A program made the position numbers and the translations under genes. Positions 14,096 to 21,483 of a stretch of DNA of 22,160 nucleotides are shown here, piece by piece. A model generated the notes under the pieces. The model had not been told where the DNA came from and made no database searches. It was given only the letters and a program-made list of their open reading frames with translations. Each line of letters starts with the position of its first letter. Position 1 is the stretch's first letter. The DNA lies in assembly GCA_964638875.1 (NCBI GenBank), contig CAZXBL010000013.1:1-22160 (forward strand). The letters run 5' to 3'. Origin of the DNA: JALRHH01 sp964638875. Lineage in GTDB: Bacteria; Patescibacteriota; Saccharimonadia; Saccharimonadales; JALRHH01.

Positions 14096-14892
14096 GTGTG
14101 CAGGGGAGTGGCATGGACGGTCTTGTAAAGCCTACGCCATTCATCGAGCGATAGTTCCTGAGGCCGCGCGGTCGGCTTAATTTCAGCCTTTGTAAGGAGT
14201 TCATGAACAGCCGGTTTATCCAGCTGCAACCCGCCGCTCAAGGAGTTATTTAATGTCTTTCGCCTGTTGCTAAATCCAGCCTTCACCAATCTAAAGAACT
14301 GTTTTTGGTCAACATCGGGGAAGAGACTTTCTTCCCTTCTGTTGAGGATCAAAATCTGGGAGTCAACCTTAGGAGGGGGTGTGAATAGTCGTGCTGGCAT
14401 AACCATACCCAGTGATGCTTCCCAGTAATATTGGGCGGTAACAGACAATAGCGACATGTCACCTGGCTGTGCCGCTACACGCTGGGCGACTTCTTTCTGA
14501 ATCAAGATGGCTGCTGCGAGTGGTGGGTTTGAACTTTCTGACAGAGTTCTAATTAAATTGCTCGTGAGGTAGTAGGGGATGTTTGCGACAAGTTTATAGC
14601 CCACCGGCAAACTAGTTAGGTCATAGCTGAGAATGTCTTGGCTTACTACTTCTAGGTTGCTTTCAGGCACTCTTTTAGGAAGTTCTGCGGCAAGCTTTCT
14701 ATCAAATTCTACTGCCACTACCCTGTCTGCTCGTTCCACAAGCAGTTCGGTGAGCGTGCCCAGCCCAGGACCAACCTCCAACACCACGTCGCCGTCCTGA
14801 ACAGACACGGCGTCGCACATAGCAGATAGACTCATAAAATCCGTCAGCCAGTGCTGGCCAAGACTCTTATTAGCCTGCGGGAGATCTTTCAT
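14092..14892 (-). CDS. rsmA: 16S rRNA dimethyladenosine transferase
   Basis: SAM-dependent methyltransferase (KsgA/RsmA) that dimethylates two adjacent adenines near the 3' end of 16S rRNA during 30S maturation. Motifs from the chosen start: KSLGQHWL (usual KSLGQNFL/HFL), SAM-binding EVGPGLGTLTE, VVAVEFDRKL, QDILSYDL, the catalytic NIPYYLTSNLI (N-I-P-Y), then VTAQYYWEASL and FTPPPKVDSQILIL. The C-terminal helical domain has FSNRRKTLNNSL. A longer frame reaches back to 14982, but that part overlaps the preceding gene and lies outside the family's homology. The ATG at 14892 sits 7 nt from an extended -10 (TGATACAAT) and gives a normal 266-aa protein. No Shine-Dalgarno. Confidence 0.93.
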   Translation of the reverse strand: MKDLPQANKSLGQHWLTDFMSLSAMCDAVSVQDGDVVLEVGPGLGTLTELLVERADRVVAVEFDRKLAAELPKRVPESNLEVVSQDILSYDLTSLPVGYKLVANIPYYLTSNLIRTLSESSNPPLAAAILIQKEVAQRVAAQPGDMSLLSVTAQYYWEASLGMVMPARLFTPPPKVDSQILILNRREESLFPDVDQKQFFRLVKAGFSNRRKTLNNSLSGGLQLDKPAVHELLTKAEIKPTARPQELSLDEWRRLYKTVHATPLHT

Positions 14893-14899
14893 CCCCAGT

Positions 14900-14905
14900 A
14901 TTGTA
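14900..14905 (-). promoter_or_regulatory. Extended -10 promoter of rsmA, predicted leaderless
   Basis: Minus strand TGA-TACAAT (5/6 hexamer with TG element) is followed by 7 nt (ACTGGGG) and the ATG at 14892. It lies between the rsmA start and the stop of the wall enzyme. No -35 hexamer seen. Confidence 0.5.
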
Positions 14906-14914
14906 TCAGTTTGC

Positions 14915-16144
14915 CTACCACCAATGTTTAGAAACCCAGGCATTATAGGCCGCTGACCAACTACCATATCGACTGTGGGCATACCCAGAACACCATTTCA
15001 ATTGCGTAACAGGATTTGATGCCCAATCGCCTCCTGCCGATGCCATTTTAGTGCCCGGCAATGCCTGACAAAGTCCAAATGCCCCACTGCTCTTGTTACG
15101 AGCGGCGGCATTCCATCCAGACTCGTGGCTAATGATGTAATTAACATAAGGGTAGTCCGAGCGAGCAATTCCGGCTGCTGCCATTACCGCTTCTTTATCG
15201 GAGGGGATGAAAACAGTCTTGCCTCTAACGACAATCTGCTTCACTGGCTCCTGCGCCACAACAGATTGTATGAGCTTACGGGAAACTTCCTTGCCATTCT
15301 GAAGGTCGAGTTGGTATGTTACCAGTCTTTTGCCTGGTGAACCCTTTTGCCTAACGGCGGTGGTTCCGAATGACAGCGAAGAATCCTCAATTGTTTCTGT
15401 TTCCATGGCGATTGCTTCTTCTACGGTGGCGATCTGACTACCATTACGCACTACAAAGATTTGTGTCCCACTGGTTATTACTGTTTCGAGAGCTGGCTGC
15501 ACAGTATCGTCTTTTGCGAGTTCAACTTTCTTTTCTTTCAACAAATCACCGACGGTTTTAGCATGAGTTCTTACAGGTACCTGTGTTCCGTACAAGTTAA
15601 TATTAGTCGGCGTGGCACGATCGATCACTACTTTCTCGCCAATGGCCCCGTCACGCAAGAAGTCTGTTTCCATTTGACTCTCAATTTTGTCCTCAGGATA
15701 TACTTCTATACCAGCTTGGTTGGCGACGCTACGAGCGGTGGTTGCTGCGCTAAATGCAAAAGTTTTCTTGCCGTTATCCACAACAGTAATTGGACGTGCA
15801 CGGTAGACATTAATTCTGAATTTCTGATCTGCTATCTCTGTATCTGTACTGGGCTCGACCACATCACCTTCATTAACGGGTATATTGGCACGTTCCAAAA
15901 ATTCACCAACAGTTTTAGCACGAGTTGGCAGTGTTTCTTGTTTTTTATCATGAGTGACTATTACCAAATGAGAATCCGAAGCAACGACTTCGTCACCACC
16001 AGAGAAAATAAAAAAACCTAGAGCCGCAAAAAACAGCACCAATGTAGTAATAACAGGTATAGCAAATGGATGGTTATGCCAGTTATGACTTTTCAACCAC
16101 TTGATAGGTTGTTTCTTGAAAGATAAATTAGGACGTTTCTTCAT
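14915..16144 (-). CDS. Membrane-anchored DUF348/G5/lysozyme-fold wall enzyme (Rpf/YabE-like)
   Basis: 409 aa from the ATG at 16144. A basic N-terminus is followed by a transmembrane helix at 28-48. Three DUF348-type ubiquitin-like repeats follow (about 58-100, 118-160 and 181-225; each has a KTVGEFL- or ARSVANQ-type core). A G5 domain lies at about 236-310. The C-terminal lysozyme/SLT-like domain (330-409) has probable catalytic Glu341 in ISHESGWN, then KSSGAFGLCQ and SAAYNAWVSK; Cys359 and Cys385 could form a disulfide. This is the architecture of actinobacterial resuscitation-promoting factors and Firmicute YabE/Sps-type proteins, which cleave peptidoglycan glycan strands. It may remodel its own wall or that of a host. 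An upstream extension to 16234 is open but has no signals. There is a G-rich tract (16175-16185) about 30 nt before the ATG. Confidence 0.88.
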   Translation of the reverse strand: MKKRPNLSFKKQPIKWLKSHNWHNHPFAIPVITTLVLFFAALGFFIFSGGDEVVASDSHLVIVTHDKKQETLPTRAKTVGEFLERANIPVNEGDVVEPSTDTEIADQKFRINVYRARPITVVDNGKKTFAFSAATTARSVANQAGIEVYPEDKIESQMETDFLRDGAIGEKVVIDRATPTNINLYGTQVPVRTHAKTVGDLLKEKKVELAKDDTVQPALETVITSGTQIFVVRNGSQIATVEEAIAMETETIEDSSLSFGTTAVRQKGSPGKRLVTYQLDLQNGKEVSRKLIQSVVAQEPVKQIVVRGKTVFIPSDKEAVMAAAGIARSDYPYVNYIISHESGWNAAARNKSSGAFGLCQALPGTKMASAGGDWASNPVTQLKWCSGYAHSRYGSWSAAYNAWVSKHWW

Positions 16145-16218
16145 AGATAAGGTTTGCTCTTCCGGGTGACTTAACCACCTCCCCCATGTAAAAAAGCCAG
16201 TTCTTATGATAACAAGTT

Positions 16219-16695
16219 TTAGAGTTGCAACCAAGTCTCAACAGATTGCTTAACGGTATTGCCTACGCCCTTTTGGGCATTCATAAGCTCGGTCATTGCT
16301 ACCCACTGGTGGTCAACAATCTCATCAGGTTTTATCACTAATTCAGGTTTTTCTAGTAGTCCTACCGCAAACAAATGATATTTGCTCTTTAAGCCCCCTT
16401 TTTCTATTGAACTGTGAGCTCCGAGCGGCCTTAATGCACCTGGCTCTATAACGAAACCTAATTCTTCATGAATCTCTCGAATGGCTGCCTCTGCTGATGA
16501 TTCGCCTGACTCAATACCACCACCAGGCAGTGCCCAACCACCTGCGCCAAGCCAGTTCTTAACCACTAGTGCAGAATTTTCATGAACAAGTAATACTCGC
16601 GCTCGTGGCTTAGTCGTCGCAGCATAAACGTAGATAGCAGGCAGTAATAGCCAGTAGGCGGTTACTCCTACGTACTTCCAAATACGCCGTCTCAT
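16219..16695 (-). CDS. Membrane-anchored Nudix hydrolase
   Basis: 158 aa. Residues 8-26 (YVGVTAYWLLLPAIYVYAA) are hydrophobic, an N-terminal membrane anchor that most Nudix enzymes lack. The Nudix box is complete: G59-x5-E65-x7-R73-E74-I75-x-E77-E78-x-G80-F81. These residues bind Mg2+ and hydrolyse a nucleoside-diphosphate-linked substrate; which one is unknown. The positive flank (MRRRIWK) suggests the catalytic domain could face outward, but topology is uncertain. Its ATG overlaps the UvrD stop (ATGA), so translation is coupled to the helicase. Candidate roles are nucleotide-pool cleaning or processing of wall or lipid precursors. Confidence 0.9.
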   Translation of the reverse strand: MRRRIWKYVGVTAYWLLLPAIYVYAATTKPRARVLLVHENSALVVKNWLGAGGWALPGGGIESGESSAEAAIREIHEELGFVIEPGALRPLGAHSSIEKGGLKSKYHLFAVGLLEKPELVIKPDEIVDHQWVAMTELMNAQKGVGNTVKQSVETWLQL

Positions 16696-18847
16696 AGTTT
16701 CTTAAGAGGGGCGAAGGCGACATTCAGTTTCTTGGTTCCCTTTCCCTTAAAATAAATTACTGCTGTTTCACCCTGCATCTCGACAACAGTGCCGGTACCA
16801 AAAACGTCATGCTGCACCGCATCTCCCTCGTAAAGTTCTGGAATATATTGGGGTTCTTGGTTGAAATCATCTGCTGGCGTCTGATCGTAGGTACTCTGCC
16901 ACATGGAGCCACCCAGGCTAACACTTTCGACCTGGAAAGAAGCATCAATCTCACTCAAGAAACGCGAAGGCGGATTATGTTGAACACTGCCGTATAATAG
17001 CCGCCCAGTTGCAAAGCTGAGATATAACTCTTCTTTGGCGCGTGTCATGCCCACATAGCAAAGTCGACGTTCTTCTTCCATTTCAGACTGATCGTATAAG
17101 GCGCGAGAATGTGGAAAGATAGTTTCCTCCATGCCCGTCATAAAAACAACGGGGAACTCTAGCCCCTTGGCTGCGTGCAAAGTCATTAGCGTCACCACGT
17201 TAGAGCCAGCCTCCATACCATCAACATCACTGACCAGCGCCACTTCTTCCAGAAAGCCGTCAAGCCCAAGGTCTTGATAACTCTTTGCAACCCCGATAAG
17301 TTCACGTACGTTTTCCTGGCGTGAGTCACCCTGCACAGTTTTATCGTCAAGGTAATGATAGTAATCTATCCGACGCAGTAGACTTTCAAGCAGCACTGGC
17401 AAAGTTGTTTCTTCTAACATCTCGCGTGAGCGGGCTAAGATATCACCTAATTCACTTAAACCTTTTTTGGCTTTAGATGTAATTGAAGGAGCCTCACTAA
17501 CCGACTCAAGTGCTTGTTGGAGTGTCTGATCCCCAGCAGATTGCCACGCATAAAATTGTTCGAGTGATTTTGTGCCGATGCCACGAGTCGGTATATTAAC
17601 GACCCGCTCGAAACTGACACGATCTTGCGGCTGATAGATGAGCCTCAGGTAGGCCATAATATCTTTGATTTCTTTACGGTCGTAGAATCGCTGCCCACCG
17701 ACAATTCGATATGGCACCCCGTAACGCACAAAGGCTTCTTCAACAGAGCGGCTCTGCGCATTGGTACGATATAAGACTGCAAAATCTTGGTAATTTCTGA
17801 ACCGAGCTTCAGCGGCATTTTTGACCCGCCGTACGATCGACTCCGCCTCGGCACGCTCGTTAGCAACCTGTAGGATATCCACTGGCTTGCCATCACCTGC
17901 TTCGGTCCACAGCTCTTTGTCAGAGCGTTGCTGGTTCTTGCTAATCACAGAGTGAGCGGCATTAAGGATCGAGCGCGTACTGCGGTAATTCTGCTCCAAC
18001 TTTACGATTGTAACGTCGGGGTAGTCTTTCTCAAAGTTAAGGATATTTCTAAAATCCGCCCCGCGCCAGCTATAGATACTCTGCCAGTCATCACCAACCA
18101 CTGCAATGTTGTGCTGCTCGTTTGTCAGCAGCTTGATAAGCTTGTATTGTGCTGCGTTGGTGTCCTGGTACTCATCAATCATAATGTAGCGGAACTGCGA
18201 CACCCACTTCTGTCGAACGGCTTTATTCGTTTGCAGCATGTGAACTGTTTTTGCTATCAAATCATCAAAATCGAGTGCGCCAGCGCCTTTCAGAATATTT
18301 TGGTATAGCGGATAAACTTGGGCAGCAGCCCGTTGCACCGGAGTGTTAGCTCCATCATACTCACGTGGGATTGTAAGATCATTTTTGGCACTGCTAATAA
18401 TTGCTGAAAGGCTNNNNNNNNNNCGGGATAGGTTTTTTCGTCCAACATTAACTGCTTACTGGCTTGCTTAATTGCGCTCTGTCGATCTGACTCATCAAAG
18501 ATCACAAAGTTTCTTGGCACATTAATCGCTTCGCCATCCTGGCGCAGCAAGCGAACACAGATTGAGTGAAAAGTGCCCATGAATGGCATAAAACTACGGT
18601 TGTCAGGATTTTCGCCTGACAGGGCAGCAACTCTCTCACGCATTTCACGAGCAGCTTTATTCGTGAATGTCACGGCTAGGATGTTATATGGCGTTGCCTT
18701 GCGACTAGCAATAAGATGGGCTATGCGATGGGTTAATGTTTTTGTCTTGCCCGAACCCGCCCCAGCTAAAATTAATAGCGGGCCTTCTGTCGACTCAACC
18801 GCCCGAGCCTGCTCGCTATTTAAACCTTGGATAAGAGAATCTAACAC
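16692..18847 (-). CDS. UvrD/PcrA-type superfamily 1 DNA helicase (interrupted by an assembly gap)
   Basis: 3'-5' DNA helicase for repair and removal of replication or transcription obstacles. The 5' piece has the Q region LNSEQARAV, Walker A GAGSGKT at residues 29-35, AVTFTNKAAREM (Ia) and GTFHSICVRLLR. The 3' piece has Walker B MIDEYQDTN, III GDDWQSIYSWRGA, IV EQNYRST, LYRTNAQSR, TLHAAKGLEFPVVF (V), and CYVGMTRAKEELYL (VI). It ends in a Tudor-like domain (GDAVQHDVFGTGTV) as in PcrA/UvrD. Ns at 18414-18423 break the frame. The true gap must be 2 mod 3 nt long to join ...EKTYP with SLSAIISSAKND, giving roughly 715 aa. The start is GTG at 18847; a -10-like TAAAAT ends 6 nt before it, so it may be leaderless. 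The motif-III Asp-Gln is preceded by Trp, not Asp. Confidence 0.95.
18414..18423. other. Assembly gap (10 N) inside the UvrD/PcrA gene
   Basis: A placeholder of conventional length. Ten bases would shift the frame, whereas both flanks read as one helicase in the 2A/1B region, so the gap length is not real. Confidence 0.9.
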
Positions 18848-18851
18848 CCGT

Positions 18852-19400
18852 CTATTTTATCAGATCAAACGGTAGTGTTACGTTAGTTTGAATCAGTTCA
18901 GCATCAACTGCCAACAGCGCTGCTGCCACCACTACAATAAAGACAACTAATAGTATTGCGGTGTTGCGAACGGTGCGTCGTTTTTCGGCGGCGCCGATCG
19001 GGACAAAGTATTTCTTTTCTGCAATTAATTTGTCAGTGAGTTCTTGACGTTTTCGGTCTTCTTCTGAGAGTTGTGCTTCGGCTTCTGCCGTTGCTGCTTT
19101 CTCTTCATCTTCTGTTGGTACTAAATCTGGGGCAAGTTCTGCTTCCGGTTTGGTCTCAGACTGAACTTTACCGGTATTGTCTTCTGGCTGCTCGCTTAAC
19201 GGCTGAATATTTTTCTTTTTTGCAGATGGCACCGGTAAGGGTGTTTCTTTTTCTGTAGCTTCGGGGCTTGCTTCGTTGACCATAGGGTCTTTGATAGCGG
19301 GTCCTTTGGTAATTATCACTGGGCGGGATGTCGCGTCAGCTGGTGTGGTACCAGGTTTTTCTACATCCATAACTGGTTTTTTAGCTTCTTTTTCTGCCAC
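18852..19400 (-). CDS. Disordered acidic membrane protein with C-terminal transmembrane helix, unknown function
   Basis: 182 aa. Residues 1-110 are low-complexity (Pro, Glu, Ala, Thr, Lys) and probably disordered. A charged helix follows (LSEEDRKRQELTDKLIAEKK), then YFVPIGAAEKRRTVRN, then one transmembrane helix at about 147-166 (TAILLVVFIVVVAAALLAV) and a short tail. Basic residues before the helix predict a cytoplasmic N-terminus. From memory, the YFVPI...KRR motif before a TM helix recurs in Saccharibacteria proteins. The start is GTG at 19400, which overlaps the triosephosphate isomerase stop by one base (TAGTG); AAGGA lies 9 nt upstream. It therefore belongs to the glycolysis transcript. 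Confidence 0.75.
   Translation of the reverse strand: MAEKEAKKPVMDVEKPGTTPADATSRPVIITKGPAIKDPMVNEASPEATEKETPLPVPSAKKKNIQPLSEQPEDNTGKVQSETKPEAELAPDLVPTEDEEKAATAEAEAQLSEEDRKRQELTDKLIAEKKYFVPIGAAEKRRTVRNTAILLVVFIVVVAAALLAVDAELIQTNVTLPFDLIK
18854..18859 (-). promoter_or_regulatory. -10-like box of the UvrD/PcrA gene, predicted leaderless
   Basis: Minus strand TAAAAT (5/6) is followed by 6 nt (AGACGG) and the GTG start. GTAACA 16 bp upstream could be a weak -35 (4/6). The box overlaps the stop codon of the upstream gene. Confidence 0.4.
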
Positions 19401-20197
19401 TAACTAGTTTCCTTGTCTTTGGCCTGCAAGCGATAAGCTGCGCTGACGATGCCGGAGAACTTGTGATAGCTCAAACTTGCACCACCAACCAGGACGCCGT
19501 CACAACCCGGAATTTCTAAGTAACCGGCGGCTAGCTGATCGTCAACGCTACCACCATACAGTATACGTACTGCCTTGGCCGCCTTGGGTCCATATAACTC
19601 CTTGATCTGGTGCCTAATAAATTCGAAGTGCTTTTGGATCTCTACCGGCTTTGCTAATTCACCACCAAATGTGCTGATCGCCCAAACAGGTTCGTATGCA
19701 ATTACCATACCGGCTACTTCTGCAGCAGTAAGATGGGCAAGCGCGGTAGTAATTTGATCGTGAAGTACTTGCTTAGTTTCGCCACTGTGCCGCTCTTCTT
19801 TCGTCTCACCGACACAAAGTACGGGTGTGATACCATTTCGGACTGCCGCAGCTACTTTTTGACTAATTTCCTCAAGTGATTCATGAAAATGAATCCGGCG
19901 TTCTGAATGACCAATAATTACGTAGTGGACGAGGTCTTGCAACATCGTGAAACTGACTTCACCAGTAAAAGCACCTTCATCCTTGTAGTGAGCGTTCTGG
20001 GCGGCAAGACGGAACTTGCGTCGGTCTATTTGCATACTGAGTGGTTGTAATACAAGCATGCTCGGCGCCAGTACAACTTCTATGTCACGGTGAATCTTGA
20101 TACGTTCGTGTAAGCGGTGCAGCAGTAAGCTTGCCTGGGACGTATTCAGGTGCATTTTCCAGTTACCGATAATCAGTGTGCGTTTCGTTGTATTCAT
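19400..20197 (-). CDS. tpiA: Triosephosphate isomerase with an altered catalytic loop
   Basis: Interconverts dihydroxyacetone phosphate and glyceraldehyde 3-phosphate. 265 aa; Asn12 and Lys14 lie in GNWKM, electrophile His97 in IIGHSERR, catalytic base Glu169 in AYEPVWAI, and phosphate-binding LYGGS (213-217) and VLVGGAS follow. The flexible loop 6, normally WAIGTGK-T/V-A, reads WAISTFGGELA (172-182), so the usual GTGK is missing. I use the ATG at 20197 (MNTTKRTLIIGNWKM); a longer open frame to 20278 lies in the hairpin region and has no homology. A TATACT box sits 15 nt upstream, giving a 5' UTR of about 8 nt, with no Shine-Dalgarno. It could be transcribed both from here and by read-through from pgk. 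Confidence 0.93.
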   Translation of the reverse strand: MNTTKRTLIIGNWKMHLNTSQASLLLHRLHERIKIHRDIEVVLAPSMLVLQPLSMQIDRRKFRLAAQNAHYKDEGAFTGEVSFTMLQDLVHYVIIGHSERRIHFHESLEEISQKVAAAVRNGITPVLCVGETKEERHSGETKQVLHDQITTALAHLTAAEVAGMVIAYEPVWAISTFGGELAKPVEIQKHFEFIRHQIKELYGPKAAKAVRILYGGSVDDQLAAGYLEIPGCDGVLVGGASLSYHKFSGIVSAAYRLQAKDKETS

Positions 20198-20212
20198 AAT
20201 GCTTATGTTTAG

Positions 20213-20218
20213 AGTATA
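20213..20218 (-). promoter_or_regulatory. -10-like box upstream of tpiA
   Basis: Minus strand TATACT (5/6), 15 nt before the tpiA ATG, just behind the perfect hairpin. No convincing -35 was seen, so a separate tpiA promoter is possible but weakly supported. Confidence 0.35.
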
Positions 20219-20231
20219 ACGTAGGAACGGA

Positions 20232-20260
20232 GGAAATAAAAAGCTCTGCTTTTTATTTCC
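20232..20260 (-). terminator. Perfect 13-bp hairpin between pgk and tpiA, terminator- or processing-like
   Basis: The arms GGAAATAAAAAGC and GCTTTTTATTTCC are exactly complementary around a 3-nt loop. The descending arm is T-rich, but a true U-tail after the stem is absent, so it may be a weak terminator or an mRNA stabiliser. Confidence 0.6.
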
Positions 20261-20276
20261 GAGTACCGCCCGTTTC

Positions 20277-20295
20277 AATGTTGCGCAGCAACATT
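20277..20295 (-). repeat. Hairpin at the pgk stop codon
   Basis: AATGTTGC and GCAACATT form a perfect 8-bp stem around GCA; the stem overlaps the TAA stop of pgk (20294-20296). Together with the next hairpin it gives two stem-loops in the 96-bp pgk-tpiA gap. Confidence 0.65.
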
Positions 20296-21466
20296 ACTCT
20301 TTATCTTGTAATGCTTCAACACCTGGTAGTTTTTTACCACTCATCAATTCCAAACTTGCGCCACCACCAGTTGATACAAAATCAAATTTATCATGTAAGC
20401 CCGCGTTGTTTACATAATCAGCTGTATCACCACCACCAACCAATGTATAAGCGTCACTTGCAATGATTTTTTCGGCCAGTCGCTCGGTGCCTTCAGAAAA
20501 TTCCTTGGTTTCAAAAATGCCCGCAGGTCCGTTCCATATTATGGTACCGGCAGTTTTTAATACTTGGTCGATTTGGTCAATGGAGGCGGGGCCAAGGTCC
20601 GCAATAGCATCATCTACCTCGACATCGTCAACCCAGACCGTCCGTACACCCGTAGGAGGATCAAGTTGTTTGGCTACCACTACATCACTTGGCAGTATCA
20701 CTGTTTTTCCCTGTGTCTTTGCATCATCTAATATCTTTCGAGCTGTTTCAACTTGGTCTGGTTCAACCAAACTTTTGCCAAGTTGTTTGTCCCAAAGCAG
20801 CATAAAAGTATTAGCCATAGCGCCGCAAATGAATACCGCATCAACTTTCTGTATTAGAAAAGACAGAATCGGAATTTTAGTAGATACCTTTGCACCACCG
20901 GTTATAGCAACCAGTGGGCGCTTGGGGTTATCGAGCACAGACTGGATCGCTTCGACTTCACGTTCAACATTCAGCCCGGCGACCGCTGGTATATATTTTG
21001 TCACTCCTACAATTGAGGCATGCTCTCTATGACATGCGGTAAAGTCATCCTCCACAAACACATCAGCATAGCTTGCCAAATCCTTGGCAAAGGTTACATC
21101 GTTTGCTTCTTCTTCTGGATGAAATCGTAAATTCTCTAGCAAGATAATGTCTTGTGGTTTCAATGCCTTCACTGCCTTCTCTACTGTAGGCCCAGTAGAT
21201 TCGGGTAAAAATCGTACATCATGCTGTAGGATTTCTTCAAAAGCTTCTGCAACGGGCTCCAAACTCTGCCCCTCATGGCTATGGTGACTCACCAAGATGA
21301 TACGTGCGCCTTTATTAAGTAAGTGTTCAATCGTTGGTTTTGCTGCTTCTAAGCGCATAGTGTCGGAAACTTTACCGTCTTCTATCGGTACATTCAGCAT
21401 AGTCCGTACTAGGACACGCTTGTGGCGGACATCAATGTCTTTGACAGTTTTTTTTGTAAAACTCAT
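20294..21466 (-). CDS. pgk: Phosphoglycerate kinase with a divergent 3-phosphoglycerate pocket
   Basis: Transfers phosphate from 1,3-bisphosphoglycerate to ADP. 390 aa, normal bacterial length. The C-terminal nucleotide half is typical: ITGGAKVSTKI at 188-198, FICGAMANTF, WNGPAGIFE, GGGDTADYV and STGGGASLELM. The N-terminal half keeps Asn25, Arg38, His61, Arg114 (ENLRF) and Arg147 (HREHAS). The R-x-D-x-N-P signature, however, reads R21-T-M-L-N25-V-P, with Met in place of the usual Asp23. The HLGRP loop reads HHSHEG, with His64 where Arg65 is expected, and VNDAFG reads VEDDFT. It may be a functional variant. ATG at 21466; GGGGGTGG lies just upstream, 17 bp after the pyruvate kinase stop, so the two are in one operon. 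Confidence 0.92.
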   Translation of the reverse strand: MSFTKKTVKDIDVRHKRVLVRTMLNVPIEDGKVSDTMRLEAAKPTIEHLLNKGARIILVSHHSHEGQSLEPVAEAFEEILQHDVRFLPESTGPTVEKAVKALKPQDIILLENLRFHPEEEANDVTFAKDLASYADVFVEDDFTACHREHASIVGVTKYIPAVAGLNVEREVEAIQSVLDNPKRPLVAITGGAKVSTKIPILSFLIQKVDAVFICGAMANTFMLLWDKQLGKSLVEPDQVETARKILDDAKTQGKTVILPSDVVVAKQLDPPTGVRTVWVDDVEVDDAIADLGPASIDQIDQVLKTAGTIIWNGPAGIFETKEFSEGTERLAEKIIASDAYTLVGGGDTADYVNNAGLHDKFDFVSTGGGASLELMSGKKLPGVEALQDKE

Positions 21467-21483
21467 GCCACCCCCACAATTTT

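Noticed and set aside
14893..14982. 30-residue N-terminal extension of RsmA
   Set aside because: It overlaps the preceding gene, lacks RsmA homology, and the ATG at 14892 has a -10 box 7 nt upstream.
15461..16021. 186-codon plus-strand frame opposite the wall enzyme
   Set aside because: It is antisense to the DUF348 repeats, with a Cys/Phe/Ser-rich composition typical of a reverse frame and no start signals.
16145..16218. Riboswitch (c-di-AMP ydaO type) upstream of the Rpf-like gene, as in some Actinobacteria
   Set aside because: Only 74 nt separate the Nudix stop and the ATG, too short for that class. The G-rich tract and the small GGTG/CACC hairpin alone do not match a consensus I can verify.
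20463..21032. 189-codon plus-strand frame opposite pgk
   Set aside because: Antisense shadow; the minus strand carries all PGK motifs.
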